NCBI RefSeq assembly: GCF_900101845.1
Contig: NZ_FNAM01000007.1
Location: 1 to 64,000 of the forward strand
DNA length: 64,000 bases
Reading direction: 5' to 3'
DNA from: Sporomusa acidovorans
GTDB lineage: Bacteria; Bacillota; Negativicutes; Sporomusales; Sporomusaceae
In this document: in pieces, positions 43,496 through 52,484 of the stretch
How the letters are laid out: every line of letters starts with the position of its first letter
Position numbering within the stretch: the stretch's first letter is position 1
The notes under the pieces: generated by a model
Seen by the model: only the letters and a program-made list of their open reading frames with translations
Database searches by the model: none
What the model was told of the DNA's origin: nothing
Position numbers and translations under genes: made by a program

Positions 43496-44386
43496 TTAAA
43501 AATCAAGCAGATTATGATCATTTAACCATGCTTTTGTACAGGCAATAAATTTTTTTGCTGCCGGTGAGCAGTTCTTTAATGAGCGGGCGGCGATGCCTAT
43601 TTTACGGTAATAGGATTGATCCAAGTAGACAGTACGGATATCTTCCGCATTCCTGGCTAGGACCATTTCCGGCAGAATACTGATGCCCAGGCCTTTGCTT
43701 ACCATCGATATAATAGTCTGGCTTTCCGTTATTTCATATTTTACAGTTAGTTTGGCACCCTTCTCCTGCAAAATCCTGCCTATATCATTGTAACTGCCCC
43801 ATTTAGGCATAATGAATGTTTCCCGGGCGATATCCTGTAAATGAATCGTATCTTTGTGGGATAAAGGATGTGCCGCTGGCAGGACGCATAGCAGGCGGTC
43901 CTTCTTTAAAAACAGCACGTCAAAGGTTTTGGCGGTCGGCAAAGAGACAAAGCCAAAGTCAATGAGGCCGGTGTCTATCCACCGCTCAATTTCATCATAA
44001 TTGCCGTCGTCAGCCAATTCAACCTGTATGGAAGGATGGTATTGATGAAACTGGGCAAGTATTCCGGGCAGCCACATATTGGAGACACTGGAAAAAGAAC
44101 CGATACGGACCGTACCGGCGGTTAAGCCGTTGATAGCGGCCACTTCTTTTTTTAGATGTTCGTTGATTTCTAAAATTTGCTTTATATAAGGCAACAGGCG
44201 TTCGCCATTGCTGGTTACCGTTAGGCCGGCGCGATTTCTGGTAAACAGAGGAAAGCCTAATTCGCCTTCAAGGTTAGTAATGATATGACTGACCGCCGAA
44301 TGGGTTAGATTAAGAGTTTCTGCCGCTTTGGACATACTTCCCAACGTTGTGATGGAATGAAAAACCTCATATTTATATAAGCTCAA
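43496..44386 (-). CDS. LysR-family transcriptional regulator
   Basis: The likely start is TTG 44386, with AAGGAG 8 bp before it; TTG 44407 gives a longer form without a binding site. The 296-residue protein has an N-terminal winged helix (LGSMSKAAETLNLTHSAVSHI) and a two-lobed effector domain (GTVRIGSFSSVSNMWLPGIL, DFGFVSLP, GLGISILPEMV). It is divergent from the third sigma-54 activator with a 236-bp spacer, so it may control that gene and the methylamine operon. The effector is unknown. Confidence 0.88.
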   Translation of the reverse strand: MSLYKYEVFHSITTLGSMSKAAETLNLTHSAVSHIITNLEGELGFPLFTRNRAGLTVTSNGERLLPYIKQILEINEHLKKEVAAINGLTAGTVRIGSFSSVSNMWLPGILAQFHQYHPSIQVELADDGNYDEIERWIDTGLIDFGFVSLPTAKTFDVLFLKKDRLLCVLPAAHPLSHKDTIHLQDIARETFIMPKWGSYNDIGRILQEKGAKLTVKYEITESQTIISMVSKGLGISILPEMVLARNAEDIRTVYLDQSYYRKIGIAARSLKNCSPAAKKFIACTKAWLNDHNLLDF

Positions 44387-44622
44387 AGCAACTCCGCTCC
44401 TTTGCAAGATGAATTATTTTAAACCAGAATGTTAAAAATATTCACTTTTCTTATTTGTAGTTTACACCTATACTAGAAAGAAAAGCAACAAATTTGGCGG
44501 TGGCGGCAAGCGTAAGCAATACGGTTAGCCTTGAATGATAAAATCCTTTATTGGGCGGTTTATAGCTAGAGGATGAACTTCGGCGGAGTTTACGGAAGTG
44601 CTTATTCAAGGGCGGGTGAAAC

Positions 44623-46212
44623 ATGGATAATAAAGAACTGTTAGATCATCTGTACGCAGCATTGCCTTTTATTGCCCATATTACAGGCGGCTACGCCACT
44701 GTAACCGATAAAACAGGGCGTAGACTTAGAAGTGTTGATACCCATGGGCAAGAAATATCTCAATTTCAAGGGGAAGTGTATGACATAGCCAGACAGGCCG
44801 GTCAACAGCGAAAACCGGCAGTGGGGACCTCACAATTTATTGAGGAAGCCGAAGCCTGGGCATTACCAATCGGCAATTATGTGCTCTGCTGTAGTAATAT
44901 AGAGCGCATAGAACGTAATCACAAACTGCGGGAAGCACTGTCGGCAGCTTTGCCCATGATCGCCAAGGTTGCAGGTGGAGATGCCGTACTTTTTGATTAC
45001 TCCGGACGCCGGTTAGAAACGGCTGATTATACAGGCAGCAAAAGTGACAAGCTTATTGGCAAGATCAGTAAAGCGGCGCAGGCATCTATGCAATGTCAGA
45101 AGCCGGTTATCGGCGAGTCTATTACTCTGCACGGTGTTACGGCGGTACGCATTCCCATTACCGAGAAGTTCGGCTTGGGTTTTAACAACCAAGCGATGGT
45201 GTCACAAAAAGAAAAACTAGTTAATGAAGTTAAGAAATATCAGTATGCCCGCTATACGTTAGCCGATATTATCGGCCAAAGCGAAGCTATCCAAAAATGC
45301 AAAAACATCGTTAATTATGTATCCAAGGGGCTTTCTTCCGTTTTGATTTATGGTGCGACCGGTACGGGCAAGGAACTGTTTGCTCAGGCAATACATAATG
45401 CCAGTGACCGCAGGGATAAACCCTTTATCGCCATTAATTGCGGGGCTTTACCGTCTACATTAATAGAAGCCAATCTGTTTGGCTACGTGGACGGTTCTTT
45501 TACCGGCGCCAAAAAAGACGGGAATATGGGGATTTTTGAGGCGGCCAATATGGGAACGGTATTTCTTGATGAGATAAGTGAAATGGATTGGGAGTTGCAG
45601 GCAAAGCTATTGCGCGTGATTCAAGAGCGGGAAGTGACGCGAATTGGCAGTACTAAGCCAATCCCCGTCAGTGTCCGTATTATATCGTCGACCAATAAAA
45701 ATCTTCAACAATTAATTCAAAAGAAGCGTTTTCGCGAGGACCTGTATTATCGTATTAATGTTATCGAATTACGTGTCCCCTCACTTTGTGAAAGAGGCAA
45801 GGATATATCCCTGTTGGCCAATTATTTCACAGCTAGATATAATCAGGTATTTGGAAAAAATGTAACGGAGATATCCCGGCAAGTATATGACGTTTTCCAG
45901 AGCTATTCGTGGCCCGGCAATATCCGGGAGTTGCAAAACTGCATAGAAAGTGCGATGAATATGGTACGTACTGAAGAAAAGAAACTGGAGATCTATCATC
46001 TTCCCCCTCAGCTTTATAACTCATTAACAGTACATAAAAACATGATAAGCGGTGGCGAGGACAGTTTGGCAGCTATCCTGAGAAATGCGGAAAAGCAAGC
46101 TATTGTAAGAGTGTTGAAGCAGGCGAATAATAACCGGTGTCATGCGGCTCGCAAGCTTGGCATCAGCAGTACCACATTGTGGCGAAAAATGCGGGAGTAT
46201 AATATTTCTTAA
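44623..46212 (+). CDS. Sigma-54-dependent transcriptional activator with duplicated sensor module (paralogue 3)
   Basis: The 529-residue protein has two N-terminal sensor modules (ALPFIAHITGGYATVTDKTG at about 12 and ALPMIAKVAGGDAVLFDYSG at about 107). The AAA+ domain carries a changed Walker A (GATGTGKE where the paralogues read GETGTGKE) and a GSFTGA loop in place of GAFTGA. A Fis-type helix-turn-helix ends the protein (AARKLGISSTTLWRKM). It lies next to the mttB operon, whose promoter is of the -24/-12 type, so it is the leading candidate activator for it. A 17-bp terminator hairpin follows. Confidence 0.9.
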   Translation: MDNKELLDHLYAALPFIAHITGGYATVTDKTGRRLRSVDTHGQEISQFQGEVYDIARQAGQQRKPAVGTSQFIEEAEAWALPIGNYVLCCSNIERIERNHKLREALSAALPMIAKVAGGDAVLFDYSGRRLETADYTGSKSDKLIGKISKAAQASMQCQKPVIGESITLHGVTAVRIPITEKFGLGFNNQAMVSQKEKLVNEVKKYQYARYTLADIIGQSEAIQKCKNIVNYVSKGLSSVLIYGATGTGKELFAQAIHNASDRRDKPFIAINCGALPSTLIEANLFGYVDGSFTGAKKDGNMGIFEAANMGTVFLDEISEMDWELQAKLLRVIQEREVTRIGSTKPIPVSVRIISSTNKNLQQLIQKKRFREDLYYRINVIELRVPSLCERGKDISLLANYFTARYNQVFGKNVTEISRQVYDVFQSYSWPGNIRELQNCIESAMNMVRTEEKKLEIYHLPPQLYNSLTVHKNMISGGEDSLAAILRNAEKQAIVRVLKQANNNRCHAARKLGISSTTLWRKMREYNIS

Positions 46213-46260
46213 TATAGTTGGCAGGCAAGCCGGATTTAGCGAATAAAATAAAACCAGATG

Positions 46261-46320
46261 AAGACTGAACCTCTGATGAAGGGCTTTATAAAAGTCCATT
46301 ATCAGAGGTTCAGTCTTTTT
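46261..46320 (+). terminator. Intrinsic terminator after activator 3
   Basis: AAGACTGAACCTCTGAT (46261-46277) pairs perfectly with ATCAGAGGTTCAGTCTT (46301-46317) and is followed by TTT. Confidence 0.85.
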
Positions 46321-46334
46321 ATCAGGTCGGCAAC

Positions 46335-46369
46335 AAAAGCCGGCGATCCTATCATATTGACCGGCTTTT
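46335..46369. terminator. Terminator downstream of the UbiX-like gene
   Basis: AAAAGCCGG (46335-46343) pairs with CCGGCTTTT (46361-46369). It suits the minus-strand gene ending at 46398. Confidence 0.6.
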
Positions 46370-46397
46370 AGTTTATTAATAAATGTGTATGCCTATA

Positions 46398-46949
46398 TTA
46401 ATGCCAGCGCTTGATAAAATTATGTTCGATTCCTAACTGATCAAGTATGCGCCCGGCGTGAAAATTAACAATGTCATCAAGGCTTTGAGGCTGGTTGTAG
46501 AAGCCAGGCATAGGCGGCATTATGACTATTCCCATTCGTGAGAGTTTTAACATATTTTCCAGATGTATTGGATTTAATGGGGTTTCGCGCGGAACAAGGA
46601 TAAGCTTGCGATTTTCTTTAATAGCAACATCGGCTGTCCGCTGTATTAAATTTTCGCTAAACCCGTGACTGATCGCCGCCAGTGTTTTCATGCTGCAGGG
46701 AGCTATGACCATACCGTCAGTCTTAAACGAACCGCTGGAAATTGCAGCTGCCAAATTGCCATTGTCGTAAACTTCTGTTGCTAAACCTTCAAGGTAATCT
46801 ACGGAATAATTCGTTTCCGTGTGAAGCGTTTCGATCGCCCATTTACTCATAATAAGATGGGTTTCAATAGTTAATTTTTTTAATAACTCTAATAAGCGAA
46901 TAGCATAAATAGTACCGGTTGCTCCTGTGATAGCAACAATTATTTTCAT
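46398..46949 (-). CDS. ubiX: UbiX-family flavin prenyltransferase
   Basis: The 183-residue protein has the UbiX signatures: an N-terminal ITGATGTIYAIRLLE FMN-binding loop, VIAPCSMKTLAAISHG, and RKLILVPRETPLNPIHLENM. UbiX joins dimethylallyl phosphate to FMN, making the prenylated cofactor that UbiD decarboxylases need. A UbiD-like gene lies at 60097 at the far end of the divergent gene cluster. The gene follows the IclR regulator with 17 bp between them, so both are likely one transcript. Its use for quinone synthesis is unlikely in this context; maturing the catabolic UbiD is the better inference. Confidence 0.92.
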   Translation of the reverse strand: MKIIVAITGATGTIYAIRLLELLKKLTIETHLIMSKWAIETLHTETNYSVDYLEGLATEVYDNGNLAAAISSGSFKTDGMVIAPCSMKTLAAISHGFSENLIQRTADVAIKENRKLILVPRETPLNPIHLENMLKLSRMGIVIMPPMPGFYNQPQSLDDIVNFHAGRILDQLGIEHNFIKRWH

Positions 46950-46966
46950 TTCTTTGCTCCTTATCC

Positions 46967-47728
46967 CTAGCGCGTAGCACCTAGACGTCCAGAAATTCTG
47001 TTGGCATATTCGATTAAAACAGGAACATGTTTCAGAATTGTATCTTTGTCAAAAACCGTTGTGGGACCTGATATACCAATGGCAGCAACTATTTGTTCAC
47101 TGGAATCGTAAAGCGGAGCGCCAATACAATTAATGCCATTTCCCCATTCTTCAAAGTCAGTGGCATATCCCTGCAGACGGACTTTTTCAATTTCCTCAAT
47201 GAATACTTCTTCATTAGTAATTGTATTCATTGTGAATCGCCTAACTCCATTTTTAAATATATCTTTTATTTGATCAAGTTTATTAGAGACTAACACTTTG
47301 CCCAGAGAATTGCAATATATGGGGCGCCTCATTCCAACATTAAAACAGCCAAAAGAATTGTAAGAGGTTTCCGATCTTGCAATATAGAGAACTTCATTGC
47401 CGTCAAGTATTGCCAAATTGGCATTGCCACGAGTTGCGCTAGCCAGTTCATCCAAAAATGGTAAGCAAATTCGGCGTATTTCTATCGAATTGAGAACGAC
47501 TCTTTCATAGTTTAGAAATACTTTACCTAATGAATAAATTTTTTCGCTTTGCTCAATCATATTAAATTCTTTCAAAGTATTTAATAATCGATATACAGTA
47601 GATTGACTGATACCAGTTAAATCACTAATATCCTTTAAGCGTAATCTTGGTTTGTCAGGCGAGAAACTGTTTATGATCGCAATAGCTTTTACGAGACTAT
47701 TATTTAGAGAATCTTTATTCGTATTTAT
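46967..47728 (-). CDS. IclR-family transcriptional regulator, probable ATA start
   Basis: Only codons from TTG 47575 onward follow a standard start, which would remove the DNA-binding domain. The same frame, open further upstream, encodes a complete IclR winged helix (VKAIAIINSFSP, then LKDISDLTGISQSTVYRLLN), reaching ATA at 47726-47728, preceded 9 nt away by AAAGGA. From there the protein is 253 residues, the usual IclR length. The effector domain contains RRFTMNTITN-type and GNGINCIGAPLYDSS, IGISGP motifs. It is divergent from the symporter/oxidoreductase operon and probably controls it with an aromatic or organic acid as ligand. Confidence 0.75.
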   Translation of the reverse strand: MNTNKDSLNNSLVKAIAIINSFSPDKPRLRLKDISDLTGISQSTVYRLLNTLKEFNMIEQSEKIYSLGKVFLNYERVVLNSIEIRRICLPFLDELASATRGNANLAILDGNEVLYIARSETSYNSFGCFNVGMRRPIYCNSLGKVLVSNKLDQIKDIFKNGVRRFTMNTITNEEVFIEEIEKVRLQGYATDFEEWGNGINCIGAPLYDSSEQIVAAIGISGPTTVFDKDTILKHVPVLIEYANRISGRLGATR

Positions 47729-48486
47729 TTTATATCATCCTTTTCATGCCTAAAATATTAAAATCTTCTATCAATATATAGGTTATTCCTTTATTTTGGG
47801 AATTTTATCTCTATTATTATAGCGTATTGTATAAATGTCAATAGTAAAGATAGAAAATCGAAAGACAATGATACTTCATGCTTCCAATTCAAGAAAGAAA
47901 TTCAATCGCCGAAAGAGTAACCATGGTTAGGCTACATTAAGGCGATTGAGGTATGTTCTAGTCATAGGATTCCCGCTTTCTTTTGACATTATTTGAGAAA
48001 ACATTGTCTTGGGGGCTACGATTATGTACTGTATGCGCGAGCATATTTTTTTTGTTTGCTTATAGCCATATTTATCCATAATGCAAATAAATACATCCCA
48101 GCAGAAGCTACCTTGTTTCGCTAGTATCTTAATATTAACAAAGTTTTGACTGTCGAGAAAATTATAAAAAAATTATCAAAAAAGGAGGAATATTAGAATA
48201 CCTGTAGAATAATTGCAGTATGTAAAATTAAAATTTCAATATAGTAAATAAATATTTCAGTATAAGCAAGTAAATTTTTAAAATATTCAGCGTGTATTCG
48301 CCACCGGCCGGGGCAGATATAAATTGGAAACACGAAAGGAGGAGATAAAAGATCCAATATGTGATCAATTTTTCGGGTAACGTAATTCGCTGCGGTGAAA
48401 TAACAACAGTGCATTAGCTTGGCTAAGCAGTGGCGAGGAAGTTAAAAGTTAACGGGCGATAGTATTAAGTAGAGGGGGGACCGTCG
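47729..48486. other. Long divergent spacer, regulatory region of the 2-hydroxyacid cluster
   Basis: 758 bp, AT-rich, no credible gene. It contains an inverted repeat TCAATCGCC (47902-47910) / GGCGATTGA (47941-47949) that surrounds the palindrome AACCATGGTT (47919-47928). Ribosome-binding-site-like strings (AAAGGAGG near 48181 and 48337) are not followed by open frames. No -24/-12 element or clear -35/-10 pair was found for the operon that starts at 48487. Confidence 0.5.
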
Positions 48487-49881
48487 GTGGATAGATTGTG
48501 GATTATTTTTGGTTTTTCAGTTGTCTATATAATTGTTACTACAGTTGTGGGCATGTGGTCGGTCAAAAAGACGAAAGATACTGAAAGTTTTATGACGGCG
48601 AAAAATCAAATGAGTACTTGGGTTATCGGCATTTTGCTGATGTCAGAATTCATTGGTTCCGGGGCAACGATTGGTACAGCTCAGGGCGCCTATGAAAAAG
48701 GTATGGCTGTTGCTTGGAACTGTTCTACATTAGCTTTGGGATATCTCTTATATTCTTACATGTTGGCTCCTAAAATGAATGCCTTGGGTGAATATACCAT
48801 CTCAGGTGCATTAGCTCATCATTATGGAAACGGCGTTAAGATGGTTGTATCTGTCGCCATGGCAATTGCTTTAACCACAGTTTGTGTTGCTGTGTATACA
48901 GGAGGTGCTTCGGCTATTGCGGCGTTGCTTCACATTCCTATCGAAAACGCCGTTTACATGATTGCCGTGGCAGCTACATTGAATGTGTCCTTTGGCGGCC
49001 TTCGGGGCGTCGGGTATGCCAATATTATCCATACCGCTTTTAAGTTTTTAGGGCTGATAATTTTGTGTGCTACTGCCTGGATTGTTACTCATAATAATCC
49101 GCAATTACTGACTAAAATTCCTGAAACACATTATTCTTTATTTGCCGGAGTAAAGAGTTCTCAATTGCTGGCCTGGACAGTCGGCAATATTGGTGCCGTA
49201 TTTTCTACTCAATACGTTCTTCAATCCATTTGTTCGTTGCCAAATCCCGCTCAAGCGCGAAAAGCCACGATTGTTGCCGGGTTAGCAATTTTCCCGATTG
49301 GTTTTTTAGCCGCTTATATTGGCGTTATGGCTACGGCTATTTTTCCAGGTATAAAAAGCGTAATGGCTATGCCGGCTTACTTTGATATTATGAACCCCTG
49401 GCTGGTTGGTATTGTAACAGCATCGATTATTGCTTCGACATTTGTATCTATTTTGGCTTGTCAACTGGGGGCAACGGCGTTGATGATTAAAGATTTTTAT
49501 GTCCCTTATGCAAAACCTAATGAAAAGAAGAAAATTTGGGCTACACGAATTATGTCTATCATAATTGGCTTAATACCGATTCCCTTTGCATTAGGCGTAC
49601 CGGGTATGATCAAAACTTTCTTTTTCGCACGGGCTTTGCGATCCTCAATCACGGTTTTACTACTGTTTATGATTTTTGCGCCGTTAATGACGACCAAAAC
49701 AGGCGGCACTGTTGCCTTAGTTCTGAGTCTTATTGGAACGATTACTTGGATGATCCTAGGAAACCCTTATGGAATCGACAATATTTATGTTGCCATTGTT
49801 ATTCCGACTGTAGTAATTCTGCTTGATTATGCATTTAATAAGATGAAGCAGACGTCGAACCCCCAGATTGAAAACCAATAA
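48487..49881 (+). CDS. Sodium:solute symporter family transporter, probable organic-acid importer
   Basis: The 464-residue protein starts at GTG behind AGAGGGGGG and has about 13 hydrophobic segments. SSS features are visible: the N-terminal YIIVTTVVGMWSVKKTKDTESF loop in outline, FMTAKNQMSTWVIGI, SEFIGSGATIGTAQGAYEKG and FGGLRGVGYANIIH. It lacks a C-terminal extension. As the first gene of the operon it probably imports the hydroxy- or carboxylic acid that the following enzymes degrade. Confidence 0.85.
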   Translation: MDRLWIIFGFSVVYIIVTTVVGMWSVKKTKDTESFMTAKNQMSTWVIGILLMSEFIGSGATIGTAQGAYEKGMAVAWNCSTLALGYLLYSYMLAPKMNALGEYTISGALAHHYGNGVKMVVSVAMAIALTTVCVAVYTGGASAIAALLHIPIENAVYMIAVAATLNVSFGGLRGVGYANIIHTAFKFLGLIILCATAWIVTHNNPQLLTKIPETHYSLFAGVKSSQLLAWTVGNIGAVFSTQYVLQSICSLPNPAQARKATIVAGLAIFPIGFLAAYIGVMATAIFPGIKSVMAMPAYFDIMNPWLVGIVTASIIASTFVSILACQLGATALMIKDFYVPYAKPNEKKKIWATRIMSIIIGLIPIPFALGVPGMIKTFFFARALRSSITVLLLFMIFAPLMTTKTGGTVALVLSLIGTITWMILGNPYGIDNIYVAIVIPTVVILLDYAFNKMKQTSNPQIENQ

Positions 49882-49918
49882 TATAAAATAAAAAAACAAT
49901 TATAGGAGATGGAGTCAG

Positions 49919-50974
49919 ATGTCAGTTAAAGTGAATGGAGAAAATGTGATAGTCAATTCCAGCGAATTGCAAGAATTGGCACGTAAGCTACTCGAAGCAG
50001 TAAACGTTCCGCCTGAAGACGCAGCAATTGCGGCTGAAGTTATGGTGGATACCAATCTTAAAGGCGTGGAATCGCATGGTGTCCGGTGGTTGGATATTTA
50101 TTTGAAGCGCATTCAGTCTGGCTGTGTAAAGCCGATAACCGCATTAAAAACCATAAAAGAGAAAGCCGGCTTATTACTGTTGGATGCCCAGGGAGGGTTG
50201 GGACAAGTAGCCATGAGCAAAGGTATTGATATGGGGATTGCCAAAGCCAAAACCGCTGGAATTTGTGCAGTTGCGATTCGCAACTCCAATCATTTTGGCG
50301 CTTGCGGATATTATACAGCCAAAGCGGCAGAGGCCGACATGGCAGCATTGGTCATGACTAACGGCACACCCTTAATGGCTCCGTGGGGCGGTATTACTCC
50401 CTGCATTGGCACGAACCCTTTTTCTTACGGATTTCCCGGGCCGAAGCATCCGGTTGTTTTAGATATGGCTACTACCGCTACGGCGAGGGGCAAAGTATTT
50501 TTGGCAGCGCAAAAAGGTTACGACTTGCCGGCCGGAATGGCTCTTAATAAAGAGGGTGAACCGACTGTTAATCCCAAAGAAGCACTGGAAGGTATTTTGC
50601 TGCCGGTTGGCGGGCCTAAAGGCTATGGCTTATCTTTAATTATTGACATTCTTGCCGGCATTGTTACCGGTTCAAATCATGGTCAGAACATTACTTCTTT
50701 ATACGGTGATTTGGAACATATGCAAAATATCGGCCATTTTGCAGTGATTATTAATCTTGAAGACTTTATTTCGCTGGATGATTATATGAAAGAAATGGAA
50801 CAAAGCCGTAAAGAAATTAAGTCATCAAAATTGGCGAAAGGATGTCAGGAAGTCTTTGTACCAGGTGAAATTGAAGCCAATAAATACAATCAGTCCATCA
50901 AAGAGGGTATTACATTACCAACCGCGACTTGGAACACGTTGCAGGATTGGGCCAAGAGATTAAATTTGCAATAA
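49919..50974 (+). CDS. Ldh/MDH2-family NAD(P)-dependent 2-hydroxyacid dehydrogenase
   Basis: The 351-residue enzyme belongs to the malate/L-sulfolactate/ureidoglycolate dehydrogenase family (not the Rossmann LDH family). Signatures are ESHGVRWLDIYLKRI, the active-site region RNSNHFGACGYYT, and GTNPFSYGFPG, then KGYGLSLIIDILAG. It should oxidise a 2-hydroxyacid to a 2-oxoacid, feeding the oxidoreductase encoded by 53212-57843. Reduction in the other direction is also known for the family. RBS is GGAGATGGAG. Substrate not known. Confidence 0.85.
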   Translation: MSVKVNGENVIVNSSELQELARKLLEAVNVPPEDAAIAAEVMVDTNLKGVESHGVRWLDIYLKRIQSGCVKPITALKTIKEKAGLLLLDAQGGLGQVAMSKGIDMGIAKAKTAGICAVAIRNSNHFGACGYYTAKAAEADMAALVMTNGTPLMAPWGGITPCIGTNPFSYGFPGPKHPVVLDMATTATARGKVFLAAQKGYDLPAGMALNKEGEPTVNPKEALEGILLPVGGPKGYGLSLIIDILAGIVTGSNHGQNITSLYGDLEHMQNIGHFAVIINLEDFISLDDYMKEMEQSRKEIKSSKLAKGCQEVFVPGEIEANKYNQSIKEGITLPTATWNTLQDWAKRLNLQ

Positions 50975-51012
50975 AAAGCAATGACAGTGTAAAAAGGAAA
51001 GGGGCAATATAG

Positions 51013-52446
51013 ATGGCAGAAGTAGTAGCAACCAATATTGATAAATTTTTTCAGCCTAGAGGAATAGCAATAGTTGGTGCTTCCGCTACGCCGGGAAAAC
51101 CCAATAACCAGATTTTGGAGTTTGCCAAACAAATGAGTTTGCACGGGAATGTTTATCCGGTAAACCCTAAACTTGATGAAATTTCCGGTTTAACATGTTA
51201 CCCAGACCTTTTATCCATTCCCGCACCGATTGATTTAATTGTTCTTTCCGTAAGCCCCCGAAATTGTGTGCGTGTTGCTTATGATATAAAAAAACGGCGG
51301 GAAGAAAAAGGCGATGCAGGGGCGGTTACGGTTGTGGCCGCCGGTTTTCGGGAAATGGGGACCGAAGAAGGGGAAAACCTGCAACAGGAAATGATGGCAA
51401 CGATTACGGAGTGTGGGGCCAGGATTATTGGTCCGAACTGCCAGGGGGTAGTAGATGCCTATAACGGCGTTAACACTACGTTTAGTGTACCGCCTAATAC
51501 GCCCAAAGGCGGAGTTAGCATAGTAAGTCAAAGTGGGGCATTTGCGACTTCCTTTTTGCGCTGGGCTAGGGATCAGAAACTGGTAGGCATTAATAAGTTT
51601 GTATCTTTGGGTAATATGGCTGATGTAGATTTTACAGAACTGCTGACCTACATGGCGGACGATGAAAAAACCAAAGTTATTGCCATGTATATGGATGGCA
51701 TTAACGACGCTCGCAGTATGATTGATGTGGCCGCGAAAGTAACCAGGAAAAAGCCGGTTGTAGTTATTAAGGCGGGTAAAACAAGCATGGGAACAAATGT
51801 GGCACACAGCCACACCGCTTCGATTGCCGGCAATAATGATATTTATAATGGTGCTTTTCGTCAGGCAGGCGTAATCCGAGCACAAAGTGTCGCCGATTTT
51901 TATCATACTGCCAGGACGTTTGACAAGCAGCCGCTGCCAAAGGGTAACAGGATCTGCATTCTTACTGTTGTTGGCGGCCCCAGCACAATTTGCGTGGACG
52001 AGCTAGTGCTGACAGGCGAGGCTACACTGGCCCATTTTAGCGAGCCGCTGAAAAAAGAATTGGCCAAATACCTGGTGCCTAGTGCCAATATCGGTCATCC
52101 GGATGGGTATATTGACATGACTGCTTCCGTAACCGAAAAAATGCATGCGGATGTACTTAAGTTGCTAATGCAGGATGACGACATTGATGGAATTATATTT
52201 ATGACAACTCCTCCGGGATTTATCAAAGATGAAGGATTGGCAGAGGCGATTTTGGAAGGCTATAATTCAGTGCCGCAGGCGAAAAAGAAACCTTTACTTT
52301 CTGTGATGTTAGCGGGTAATGCTGTAGCTAAGTGCCGGACCATTTTAGAAGAAAACGGCTTGCCGACATTTGAGTATCCGGATGATGCCGCTAGGGTTAT
52401 GGTAAATATGATTAGATACAGCGCCTACCGGCGGCAAAATAGTTAA
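51013..52446 (+). CDS. Acyl-CoA synthetase (ADP-forming), alpha subunit
   Basis: The 477-residue protein has an N-terminal CoA-binding Rossmann domain (PRGIAIVGASATPGK), a succinyl-CoA-synthetase-like middle (IIGPNCQGVVD, VSQSGAFATSFL) and the histidine that carries phosphate in HSHTASIAG (His267 is the usual position). With the ATP-grasp beta subunit that follows it converts acyl-CoA, ADP and phosphate into free acid, CoA and ATP. It shares the operon with a 2-oxoacid oxidoreductase that makes acyl-CoA, so it would conserve energy by substrate-level phosphorylation. RBS is AAAGGGG. Confidence 0.92.
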   Translation: MAEVVATNIDKFFQPRGIAIVGASATPGKPNNQILEFAKQMSLHGNVYPVNPKLDEISGLTCYPDLLSIPAPIDLIVLSVSPRNCVRVAYDIKKRREEKGDAGAVTVVAAGFREMGTEEGENLQQEMMATITECGARIIGPNCQGVVDAYNGVNTTFSVPPNTPKGGVSIVSQSGAFATSFLRWARDQKLVGINKFVSLGNMADVDFTELLTYMADDEKTKVIAMYMDGINDARSMIDVAAKVTRKKPVVVIKAGKTSMGTNVAHSHTASIAGNNDIYNGAFRQAGVIRAQSVADFYHTARTFDKQPLPKGNRICILTVVGGPSTICVDELVLTGEATLAHFSEPLKKELAKYLVPSANIGHPDGYIDMTASVTEKMHADVLKLLMQDDDIDGIIFMTTPPGFIKDEGLAEAILEGYNSVPQAKKKPLLSVMLAGNAVAKCRTILEENGLPTFEYPDDAARVMVNMIRYSAYRRQNS

Positions 52447-52484
52447 TACATTACTATATTAGGACAAGTATAAGGAGGCTCAAT

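Noticed and set aside
44450..44622. Sigma-54 promoter in front of activator 3
   Set aside because: TTGGCGGTGGCGGCA near 44494 has a GG but no TTGC at the required 12-bp distance.
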